Source: CAWAQA01 sp963784065 (GTDB lineage Bacteria; Acidobacteriota; Vicinamibacteria; Vicinamibacterales; UBA2999). From it: 64,000 nt of DNA. The position numbers and the translations under genes were made by a program. The stretch spans positions 62,001 to 126,000 of the forward strand of contig CAWAQA010000003.1 of NCBI GenBank assembly GCA_963784065.1, read 5' to 3'. Below are positions 38,544 to 46,389 of the stretch, in pieces; position 1 is the stretch's first letter, and every line of letters begins with the position of its first letter. Below the pieces are notes generated by a model. It had not been told where the DNA came from. It did not search any database and was given only the letters and a program-made list of their open reading frames with translations.

Positions 38544-39331
38544 ATGAGCACGCAGATCGCGACGCGCACCCATCGACGCCGCACAAGTGGCGCAGTATCA
38601 CGCGGACGGGTTCCTCGTGGTCCGCCAGGTCTTCTCGGCGGAGCGCATCGCGGAGCTCGACGCGGAAGCGCAACGGTTGTCCGGCGCGCACCGACCTGAT
38701 CGACACCAACAACATCCGCTGCCGCTGGCAGAACCACGTCGAGACCGGCGAATGCCGCTTCGATTGCTTCGATCCGGTGATCGATCTGAGCGACGCGTGC
38801 GAACGCGCGGCGCGCGATCCGAAGCTGCTCGAGATCGTGAGCGCCTTGTACGGCGAGCCCGCGTGCCTGTTCAAGGACAAGCTGATCTTCAAGCCGCCGG
38901 CGCGTCGGGCTACCAGCTCCACCAGGATTACATCTCCTGGAAATCGTTTCCGACCACGTTCCTCACGGTGATCGTGGCCATCGACGCCGCCGCTGCCGGC
39001 AACGGCGCAACGGAGGTCTTTCCCGGGTATCACCAGCAAGGGTGCCTGACGCCGCGAGACGGCATGTACCACCAGCTGCCCGACGATGCGGTCGATGCTG
39101 TCGAAGGGTGTCGTCCTGGAGCTCGCGCCTGGCGATATCGCGATGTTCAGCGGCTACACGCCACATCGATCCGGACCGAACCGATCCTCTCAGGGCCGCC
39201 GGCTCCTGTATCTGAGCTACAACGCGCTCAGCGACGGCGGAGAGCAGCGCGAGCAGCATTACGCGGAGTTCCGGGGCTGGCTGCAGGACCGGTACGCCGA
39301 GTACGGAAAGACCGCGACGTTTTTCCGATAA
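38544..39331 (+). CDS. Phytanoyl-CoA dioxygenase (PhyH) family Fe(II)/2-oxoglutarate oxygenase (frameshifted)
   Basis: ATG at 38544 preceded by AGGAG (38532-38536). Four frame changes (about 38575, 38690, 38905, 39105) must be joined. Readable pieces in order: VAQYHADGFLVVRQVFSAER, FDCFDPVIDLSDACERAA, LFKDKLIFKPPA, GYQLHQDYISWKSFPTTFLT with the HxD iron ligands, GNGATEVFPGYHQQGCL, and FSGYTPHRSGPNRSSQGRRL, holding the third ligand His and the 2-oxoglutarate Arg. The product is about 262 residues, a normal family length. PhyH enzymes hydroxylate many small substrates, including phosphonates (PhnY); here the neighbours hint at an organoarsenical. The stop overlaps the transporter start (TAATG). 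Confidence 0.75.
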
Positions 39332-40568
39332 TGACCGAGGCCACGACGTCCGCCGTGCCGAGACCGCAGGCAGCCGGGCTGCGCCCGCCTGGTCCGGGTG
39401 GCTGAATGTCGTCGTCGCGGCGGTCATCATGCTGGCCACGCTGCCCGGACGAACACAGGGCCTCGGCTTGATTACCGAGCCGATGCTGCGGGACCTCCAG
39501 ATCGACCGGGTGGCCTACGCCAACATCAATCTCTGGGCCACGCTCCTCGGTGCCGCCGCGTGCCTGCCGATTGGGAGAGTGTTCGACCGGATCGGGCTAC
39601 GCGGAACAACGTTCGCGCTGACGCTCTCGCTCGGTGCGGTCGTCTGGACGATGAGTGGTCTTGCCGGTGGGGCGCTGGCGCTGTTTCTCCTGGTGCTCGC
39701 CACGCGAGCCCTCGGACAGAGCGCGCTTTCTGTTGCCAGCATCACCGCTGTCGGCAAGTCGTTCGATCGCCGCGTCGGCTTTGCCATGGGCGTCTATTCC
39801 GTACTGCTGACGGTCTTCTTCGCCGCAGCGTTCACGGCGATCGGCACTTCGGTCCGCGTCGACGGCTGGCGGACGGGTTGGTGGCTCGTCGCCGTGGGCC
39901 TGTTCGTACTGGCACCCTTCACGTTGCTCCTGCGGGAACGCCGAGTCGCGGCCGCCGAGGACAGTCACGAGACGACGGACAGTCTCACTCTCGGCGCCGC
40001 ACTGCACACCCCGGCGTTCTGGATCTTCGGCGGGGCCACCTCCCTGTTCGGTCTGGTCTCGTCTGGTCTGGGACTCTTCAACGAGGCGGTCCTGGCTGAA
40101 CGCGGCTTCGATCAGCAGACCTACGTGCAGTTCCTCGCCGGGACAGCGATCATCGGGCTGGCCGGTCAGTTCGGGTGCGGCTGGCTGACCCTGCATTGGC
40201 CGATGCCGCGGCTCCTGGGGCTCGCCATGTTCATCTACGCCACCGCCCTGGCTGCGCTTCCTCTCCTGACGACGCATACCCAGCTCTGGTTCTTTGCCGT
40301 CCTGATAGGCTTGTCCGGGGGCATGATCACGGTCATCTTCTTTGCGGTATGGCGCCACGCGTTCGGCCCGGTTCACCTTGGCCGCATTCAAGGCGCCGCC
40401 CAGATGCTGACCGTTCTGGCCTCCGCCATCGGCCCGTTGATCTTCGCCCAGTCCGCGAGTTGGACGGGCTCGTACTTCCCGGCGCTCTGGGTGCTCGCGC
40501 CATGTGTGTTGCTCCTGAGCATGGCCGCGTTCCGCGTCGGGCTGCCCAATCTCCGCATTGCCACGTGA
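39331..40568 (+). CDS. Major facilitator superfamily transporter (frameshifted near the start)
   Basis: ATG at 39331 overlaps the dioxygenase stop. About 20 codons later a frame change at about 39390 leads into WSGWLNVVVAAVIMLATL and then a clean frame to 40568. The protein of about 410 residues has 12 predicted helices. The loop between helices 2 and 3 reads GRVFDRIGLRG, the MFS A-motif. Its closest general type is the nitrate/oxalate-like MFS group, but no substrate is assigned. The VOC gene follows 9 bp later. Confidence 0.75.
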
Positions 40569-40577
40569 GGTCGCATC

Positions 40578-41716
40578 ATGGCCGGCGCAATTGACGCGAC
40601 GCTTCGGAAGTTTCACGCGTCCCTGAATGTCTCCGACCTCGAACGCTCTGTCGCGTTCTATCGAGTGCTGCTCGGGGCCGAGCCGGCCAAGGTCCGCTCG
40701 GACTACGCGAAGTTCGACGTGGCGGATCCTCCGCTCGTCCTGTCGCTGATACCAAAGCGTCCCGGTGCCGGCGGTCCTCTGAATCATGCGGGCCTGCGCA
40801 TGCGGAACGCCGAGGAGCTCGTCGAAGTCCAGCGGCGACTCGAGGCGGCCGGCATGCCGACGCAGCGCGAGGAGGGCGTCGAGTGCTGTTACGCGCGCCA
40901 GACAAAGTTCTGGATTACCGATCCGGACGGCGCGCTGTGGGAGATCTACGTCTTCCACGAGGACATCGACGACCACGGAGAGGCGGCGCCGCCGCGCGCC
41001 GAAGCAGTGCAGATCGAGACGGCCCCGGCCGTGCCCGCTCCGTGCATGGGAGCATCATCTTCGCGAGCCCGATTCCGGCCCGCATCCCTCACGACGACAA
41101 CACGCTCCATGAGGTACGCCTCGAAGGTTCCATCAACGCCGCACCAGAGGCGGAGAATCGCGGGGCCCTGTTGGCTGAGGCGCTGCGGGCGCTGCGACCG
41201 GAAGCCGCGATTTACCTGCACGGCCTGGCCGGCGATCGTCCCTGCGCCGAGGCCATCACGCTGCCGGGGCCGGCGGCGGCCGTGCGGCATGTGCCGGCCG
41301 TGAGCGACGTCGCCGACGAGCTTGCGCGCGCCGGCTTCGTCGACATCAAGATCGAGAAGCTCTCGGAGACCGCCTACTTCGTCGTCGATGGTGTTCCGAT
41401 GCGCGAGCTTCGAATCACCGCCCGCAAACCTGGGTACCGCCCCAAAGTCCAGTCGCACCAGGCCGTATATCTGGGGCCGATGCGCGAGGTCGTGGACGAT
41501 TTCGGCACGGTGCTCCGCCGCGGCGTGCCGACGGCGATGAACATTCATGACTGGCAGGTGTTGGCGAAAAGCACGGCGAGCAGTTCGTTCTTGTTTCTGA
41601 AGCCCGGGGATGCCAAAGAGCCAGGCTGTTGCGGCGAGGAAGCGAGAGACGCAGACCGCTGGGGCGGATGCGCGCTGAAACTGGAGGTCAGCGTGTGGCC
41701 CGCGCAACGGTGCTGA
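40578..41716 (+). CDS. ArsI/CadI-like VOC metalloenzyme fused to a methyltransferase-like domain (one frameshift)
   Basis: ATG at 40578. Residues 1-140 form a glyoxalase-fold (VOC) domain closest to the C-As lyase ArsI: FHASLNVSDLERSVAFYRVL, then the vicinal Cys pair in VECCYARQTKFWITDPDGA. ArsI uses these Cys to bind trivalent organoarsenicals and Fe(II) to break the C-As bond. A frame change at about 41040 continues with LHEVRLEGSINAAPEAENRG, LLAEALRALRPEAAIYLHGL, DVADELARAGFVDIKIEKLS and QSHQAVYLGPMREVVDDFGT. This resembles the second half of class I methyltransferases, without the SAM-binding Gly motif. The tail has further Cys (EPGCCGEE). No start codon is visible for a separate second gene, so a fusion is preferred. 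Confidence 0.65.
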
Positions 41717-42128
41717 GCGGGCGCTTCCGTTTGGAGTTGCTCCGCGACGTCGGTGTCGGTTGAGCCGGCGGCTCAAACCGGAAGCTGCAGCAGCCGAGGT
41801 CCAGGACGCTACTTTCGGCGGCACGCTTTCGGATGCCGTCGGCAAGCGCGTACAAATGCCTGCGGCCGGTTTTCTCGACCTGCAGCAACCCGGCTTCGCG
41901 GAGAATCCGCAGGTGTTTGGACACGTTGTACTGCGAGACGCCGACCAGCCTCGTGATTTCGCTGACGTCGAGCGGCGCGTCCATCAGCAGGCCGATGATC
42001 CGGACCCTGGTGTCCTCGCCGAGCGCTTTCAGTGCGACGACACAGTCCGGATCGATCGAGGCGACGCGCTCGCGGGGTGGCTGGCGATAGAGCTGAAGGC
42101 GTCGAGGGGAATCGCGGGAATCGGCCAT
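41688..42128 (-). CDS. ArsR-family transcriptional repressor
   Basis: The start is placed at ATG 42128 (MADSRDSPRRLQLY); an upstream in-frame ATG at 42170 is possible. The HTH core is clear: LKALGEDTRVRIIGLLMDAP, ITRLVGVSQYNVSKHLRILR, and the wing VEKTGRRHLYALADGIR. The C-terminus carries a vicinal Cys pair (LDLGCCSF), a plausible arsenite or metal ligand. It is convergent with the ArsI-like gene and overlaps its end by 29 bp. ArsR proteins release DNA on metalloid binding, so this supports an arsenic-related function for the plus-strand unit. Confidence 0.8.
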   Translation of the reverse strand: MADSRDSPRRLQLYRQPPRERVASIDPDCVVALKALGEDTRVRIIGLLMDAPLDVSEITRLVGVSQYNVSKHLRILREAGLLQVEKTGRRHLYALADGIRKRAAESSVLDLGCCSFRFEPPAQPTPTSRSNSKRKRPLSTVARATR

Positions 42129-42175
42129 CGTCCTACCGCTCAAAATCGCACAATCGGGCGACGGAGGCAAGCCGG

Positions 42176-42478
42176 ACGAGTCCGGATCGCTACGAGATCT
42201 CGAGTGTCGAGAAGGTCGGGGACGACTTGTGGCGGTTCAACGCCAAGATGGATTGCTGCGGTTTGGGCGGGTCAGGAGCGATCCCGATTGTCGTGCCGAT
42301 GCGATTTGTCGGGGATACGCCGGTCATCATGATGACCGACACAAGCCTGCCAGGAATAGGGACGTTCATGGTGCGTGTGTTCTTCTACGGCGATCGGTAC
42401 GCTGGCACCTGGCAACACGGTCCCGCGGGCGGGCACATGTCCGGCCGGATCGAGAAGCAGGCGGGTTCGACTCCCTGA
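42176..42478 (+). pseudogene. C-terminal fragment of a secreted beta-protein family
   Basis: About 95 residues (RYEISSVEKVGDDLWRFNAK, then VVPMRFVGDTPVIMMTDTSL, GIGTFMVRVFFYGDRYAGTW). They match the C-terminal half of a small exported protein type common in Planctomycetes and Acidobacteria. The N-terminal half and signal peptide are absent; the fragment begins where the ArsR gene starts on the other strand. A remnant is the best reading; an indel-hidden front is less likely because the upstream bases belong to the repressor gene. Confidence 0.5.
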
Positions 42479-42569
42479 ACGAGACGGCATCGCGCGCCGG
42501 CCGCGCTGACCGGGCGAACACGCCCTTGGAGACCGACGTCGTGCGTCGCTGCCGCGCGTCACCGCGCGC

Positions 42570-42589
42570 GGGCCGGCTCGAGCCGGCCC
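42570..42589. repeat. REP-like perfect palindrome
   Basis: A 20-bp perfect inverted repeat (GGGCCGGCTCGAGCCGGCCC) followed by ccTAC. The same core with GA in the centre recurs at 58052 and 58184, so it belongs to a dispersed palindromic family rather than being a single terminator. Confidence 0.6.
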
Positions 42590-42702
42590 CTACGACAGTC
42601 CGGAGCAGGGACGGGCCGCGAGCCGGATGAGGCGTAGTGGTCTGCCGCACGTGTTCAGCTGGCCGGAAAGCGCGCGTGAACCCGCGGCGATAGAATGCGG
42701 CC

Positions 42703-43449
42703 ATGGCCTTTGACAAGACCGACGGCATGATCCGCCACACGCGGCTGGAGAACGAGTCGCGTGAGTATCTCGAGCGTCGCGAAGAGCTGCGGCGCGCCGA
42801 AGTCGAGCTGATTCTGCAGAGCGAGAAAGTGGCGGCCCTCCGCCGATCGCTGCCTCCGGGCACGCCCGTACAGGATTACGTGTTTCTCGAAGGTCCGGAG
42901 GACCTGGATGCCGGCGACGCAGTACGGCCCGTCCACCTGCGCGACCTGTTCTCCTTCCCGACGAGACGGCCGCTCATCATCTATCACTTCATGTACGGCA
43001 AGAAGCAGACGCTGCCGTGCCCGATGTGCACGATGATGATCGACGGCTTCAACGGCATCGCGTCGCACCTCGCGCAGAACGTCGACTTCGCGATCGTCGC
43101 GGCGGCGGAGCCGGCGGCCCTGCGGGCGCACGCGCGGGCACGTGGCTGGCGCCGGCTGCGCCTGCTGAGCGCCGGGGACAGTACGTTCAAGTACGACCTG
43201 CGCAGCGAGGACGCGGAGGGGCGCCAGGATTCGGCCACCTCGGTGTTCACGGTCGACGCCGACGGTACGGTCCGGCACCGCTACACGAACCACCCGTGGC
43301 TCGCCGACGACATGGACGAGCGCGGGGAGGACCTGACCATCCCGGTCTACAACCTGCTGGACCTCACGCCCGCTGGACGAGCCAATTGGTACGCGCGCCT
43401 CGACTACGGCGTCGACGTGCACTGGGGCGCGTATCCGCCGAAGGCGTGA
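42703..43449 (+). CDS. DUF899 thioredoxin-like protein
   Basis: An intact 248-residue cytosolic protein. The N-terminal part is helical (LENESREYLERREELRRAEV). The DUF899 core follows: PLIIYHFMYGKKQTLPCPMC, with a CPMC pair in place of the family's usual C-P-x-C, then VDFAIVAAAEPAALRAHARA, WRRLRLLSAGDSTFKYDL, and a terminal LLDLTPAGRANWYARLDYG. The family has a thioredoxin-like fold and is thought to act in redox, but no reaction is established. It is not obviously linked to its neighbours. Confidence 0.75.
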   Translation: MAFDKTDGMIRHTRLENESREYLERREELRRAEVELILQSEKVAALRRSLPPGTPVQDYVFLEGPEDLDAGDAVRPVHLRDLFSFPTRRPLIIYHFMYGKKQTLPCPMCTMMIDGFNGIASHLAQNVDFAIVAAAEPAALRAHARARGWRRLRLLSAGDSTFKYDLRSEDAEGRQDSATSVFTVDADGTVRHRYTNHPWLADDMDERGEDLTIPVYNLLDLTPAGRANWYARLDYGVDVHWGAYPPKA

Positions 43450-43553
43450 GGCAGCGCGCCGGAGGAGTGGACGCCGCCCATGTCATGCACGCCGAACCAT
43501 GCGGCGTCGCCTGGTTGTCCGACGAGTAAAGCGCGTAAATCGGGCCCGTTGCC

Positions 43554-44030
43554 TCAACGCTTCAGAGGCGCATGAAACGTGCCCTCGACTTCCACGATAT
43601 CGTCCTGGTTCAGCCGATCGACTTCGATGATCGTGCGCGGCGGGTAAGGACCCGCTCCCCACAGTTGCTCCTGCACCTTATTGACGAGGGGTCGATAGCG
43701 GAACATGTCCGTCACGTACACCACGAGTCGCACCGCGTCGCGGAGCGACGCGCCCTCGGAGGCGGCGATGCCCTCCATGTTGCGAAATGCCTGGATGATC
43801 CGGGCTTCCTCCCCAATCACCAATGTGTTGGTCCGCGGGTCGATGCCCCGCATCCCGGCCACGAACACGAAGTCACCGGCCCGGGCGCCAAGGCTCCAGG
43901 GTCCCGTCGGTGCGACCGCCCCACTCGGCGACAGTATCTTCACCGTGTTGGACGAGACGTCCTGCGCGGTCGCTTGGGGAGCCGCACATAGCGCCACGAC
44001 GAGCGCCGCCAGGCCATACACTCTCTGCAT
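43554..44030 (-). CDS. Exported RidA/YjgF/YER057c-family protein
   Basis: ATG at 44030 with an AGGAGGA ribosome site at 44035-44041. A signal peptide (GLAALVVALCAAPQATAQ) precedes a complete RidA domain of about 130 residues: DFVFVAGMRGIDPRTNTLVI, QAFRNMEGIAASEGASLRDA, VRLVVYVTDMFRYRPLVNKV, and the conserved PPRTIIEVDRLNQDDIVEVE with the substrate Arg. Cytosolic RidA removes reactive enamines, so an exported copy is a variant whose substrate is unknown. Nothing adjacent suggests a pathway. Confidence 0.8.
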   Translation of the reverse strand: MQRVYGLAALVVALCAAPQATAQDVSSNTVKILSPSGAVAPTGPWSLGARAGDFVFVAGMRGIDPRTNTLVIGEEARIIQAFRNMEGIAASEGASLRDAVRLVVYVTDMFRYRPLVNKVQEQLWGAGPYPPRTIIEVDRLNQDDIVEVEGTFHAPLKR

Positions 44031-44638
44031 CGGGTCCTCCTATCCGCGCCGGATCCCAGTCGAACTGCGCTGGCAAGGGCGGCTCGCGGTAGACGTCTCG
44101 ACCGCGTGGCGAGTGATGACGCGTCAGCGCGGATGAGGCCGCTGCTCGCGGACGATTATCATCACACAGGCGCTGATGCCGCAGCTCGCTCACGCCAAGA
44201 TGCGCGTCTTTCTTCGTCCAGCCGTCGTGAGCGGATCGCGCATCCTGCGCCCCCGATAGCGATAGCACTCCATCGTTGCTCGCCCGTTTGTGAACGCACG
44301 CAACACGGCGGACTGCGCCCAAATGCGTCTGTTGGCTCAGCGCCGAAACCGGCCGGCCAGCTGGGGATGATCGGCGTTCCGGTCGACGCCCAACCACGAG
44401 GCTACGGTCGCGGCTATCTGGCTCGTGGCGCCGATGACGAAGGCATGACGGATGAACGACGTTCCGCGTCATGACAAGATTACGGTCACGACATCCGAGC
44501 GACATCAGCGGGTGATACGGAGCGACTAACATCGCGCTCACAGGGCGACTCGGGCTTCCGCTTCCACGGAACAAAGGCGCTCGCACCGGCACCTCGGCGT
44601 GTTCCACGTAGAAGGGGTCAGCGATACCGATAGGGTGC
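44031..44638. other. Stretch without a recognisable gene
   Basis: Open frames on both strands are low in protein character and no family was recognised. It probably holds the promoter of the RidA gene on the minus strand and of the Nudix gene on the plus strand. No strong hairpin was noticed. Confidence 0.4.
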
Positions 44639-45247
44639 ATGACGCGGCGTTCAGATCCGGCCGAGCTCGTCAGCGCAGCGCCTGCATGGCCATGGAAACG
44701 CCCAACCTGGGATGACTACTGGGATGACTACGAAATCATGAGTTCCCGACGACCACAACAGGCTGCCGCGATTCCCTTTCGTCGCCAGGGAGAATCGGTT
44801 TCAGTCTGCCTGATCACGGCTGCCTCCTCCCGCCGTTGGGGAATACCCAAGGGCACCATCGAGAGAGGAGACTCGGCGGAAGAGACGGCCCTGCACGAAG
44901 CGTGGGAAGAAGCCGGCTTGCGAGGGCGCATCGTTGGTGAGTCCCTCGGCAGGTACGAGTACGAGAAGGGCGGCGTCCTTCTCACCGTGGCGGTCTATCT
45001 CATGGAAGTCGAAACCGTAGCGGAACACTGGCAAGATCAGGAACTGCGGCGTCGCCGTTGGGTGGCGACGGCCGAGGCAGCGCGAATACTGCGGCCTCAC
45101 CCCGCTGCGTCTCTCGTCAAAGAAGCGTGCGCGCTGCTCGAGGCGGAAGAAGCGCGCAGCAACGGCGATCGCAGCCAGCGACATCAGCCTCCTCGCTTCA
45201 CCGCCTTGCTCGGGAACGCATTACATCGCCTCCTCGACCCTGATTGA
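44639..45247 (+). CDS. Nudix hydrolase, DIPP-like
   Basis: The frame is open from 44639; the internal ATG at 44738 (MSSRRPQQAAAIPFRR) gives a protein of normal DIPP length. The Nudix box spans GTIERGDSAEETALHEAWEE (GX5EX7xEUXEEXGU, with His in place of Arg). The general type matches small diphosphoinositol-polyphosphate or diadenosine-polyphosphate hydrolases. Its neighbours, CHAD and polyphosphate kinase, are polyphosphate proteins, which favours a phosphoanhydride substrate of that kind (inference). It overlaps the convergent CHAD gene by about 50 bp. Confidence 0.75.
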   Translation: MTRRSDPAELVSAAPAWPWKRPTWDDYWDDYEIMSSRRPQQAAAIPFRRQGESVSVCLITAASSRRWGIPKGTIERGDSAEETALHEAWEEAGLRGRIVGESLGRYEYEKGGVLLTVAVYLMEVETVAEHWQDQELRRRRWVATAEAARILRPHPAASLVKEACALLEAEEARSNGDRSQRHQPPRFTALLGNALHRLLDPD

Positions 45248-46259
45248 CTCCATCGCCTGGCAGCAAGACGTTGTTCGGAGTGGCTGTAGCGAGACGCGAC
45301 GACCGACGTGCCTTGCCCGAACTAAGCAGCAGGAATCCCGCTGGGACGGCGAGAGCCGACACGGCGGCAAGCGGACGGGATCGAACGCGAGTTCCGAGTC
45401 GGCCAGACGAGGCAAACCGCTCGGCTACATCGCAGATGGCCAGGAGCCGGTCACGGTCGCCGAGATAGGTCGCGAACTCGGCTTCCGCCTCGCCCTTCAC
45501 GGCACTGCTGAGCACGGACGCGTCCTTCCGGACGCCGTCCTCGTCAACGAGCTCGGAAAGCCCGTCCGACAGGACCTGCAGATCGTGGAGGCGTCCGAGC
45601 GTCGCCTGAGCTCGCTTCAGGTCTTGCAGCACGTGCCGGGGTCGCCACATTCCCGTCGCCTGGGCGATCTCGACGGCGTAGCGCAACTTCTTGACCGCCA
45701 CGCGCGTCCGATGAGCGCGATTGGGGAAGTAGACACCCGTTGCGTGTTTCACCGCGTCGCGAAGTGCGTCGGCTCTCTTGCCCAGCCGTTCGCGGAGCAT
45801 GGCCGCCCACGGTCCCGGTGCATATCGCTCCCGCATTCCCTCCCAGCGACTCGGCGTCATCGGGAGCACCTCGGCAAGCCGCTCCACGTCCAGACGCTCG
45901 AGCGCCTTGATCAGTCGACGACGAGCCCGCTGGCGCCGCGGCACCAGGGTCTGGCGGGCAACCGCCGCAACGGCCGCGACCGCGGGAACTCGAGCCTCTT
46001 GCGTGCTCAACGACTCGTCCATGACATCGAGCTCGCGCACGCGCCCGAGCTGCCGTCCCGCGCGACGAGCGAGCCGTCCCCACTCTTCCGCCTGGCCGCC
46101 ACGCGACGGCACGAGCAGCGGCGCGACCTCGCGCAACCGTCGTGTCGCCACACGCGCCTGATGCACCCCGTCAACATCGCCATTGCGGACCGCGGGAAGA
46201 TGCCGCAGTAATTCTTGAACGTAGGAAGCTGCGAGAGCGCTCGGGGGTTGGACGTGCAT
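45198..46259 (-). CDS. CHAD domain protein
   Basis: Start at ATG 46259 (MHVQPPSALAASYVQELLRH). The CHAD domain is an alpha-helical bundle with conserved His, Arg and Lys that bind polyphosphate: DVDGVHQARVATRRLREVAP near the start and AHRTRVAVKKLRYAVEIAQA in the middle, then LGRLHDLQVLSDGL. It has about 350 residues; the last 60 are a hydrophobic helix (AAVSALAVPAGFLLL) with a weakly conserved tail, so a membrane association is possible. It lies 130 bp after the polyphosphate kinase gene on the same strand, as often seen. Confidence 0.8.
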   Translation of the reverse strand: MHVQPPSALAASYVQELLRHLPAVRNGDVDGVHQARVATRRLREVAPLLVPSRGGQAEEWGRLARRAGRQLGRVRELDVMDESLSTQEARVPAVAAVAAVARQTLVPRRQRARRRLIKALERLDVERLAEVLPMTPSRWEGMRERYAPGPWAAMLRERLGKRADALRDAVKHATGVYFPNRAHRTRVAVKKLRYAVEIAQATGMWRPRHVLQDLKRAQATLGRLHDLQVLSDGLSELVDEDGVRKDASVLSSAVKGEAEAEFATYLGDRDRLLAICDVAERFASSGRLGTRVRSRPLAAVSALAVPAGFLLLSSGKARRSSRLATATPNNVLLPGDGVNQGRGGDVMRSRARR

Positions 46260-46389
46260 ATGTGTCACCTGCGACGGGAACGACAACCACGTCCGTGCAA
46301 GCACCGATCCACAAGGCGGCCGCGCGAACGCACATGGCACGACTTTTTTCAGCCGCCACACCGTGGAACGCGCCAGAGGAGAAAGGTGA

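Noticed and set aside
42570..42589. A simple Rho-independent terminator
   Set aside because: No T-run follows, and the same palindrome with flanks recurs at 58052 and 58184, so a dispersed repeat is the better reading.
44106..44474. A possible acetyltransferase remnant (GYGRGYLARG)
   Set aside because: Only a few residues resemble the acetyl-CoA loop and nothing around them fits the fold.
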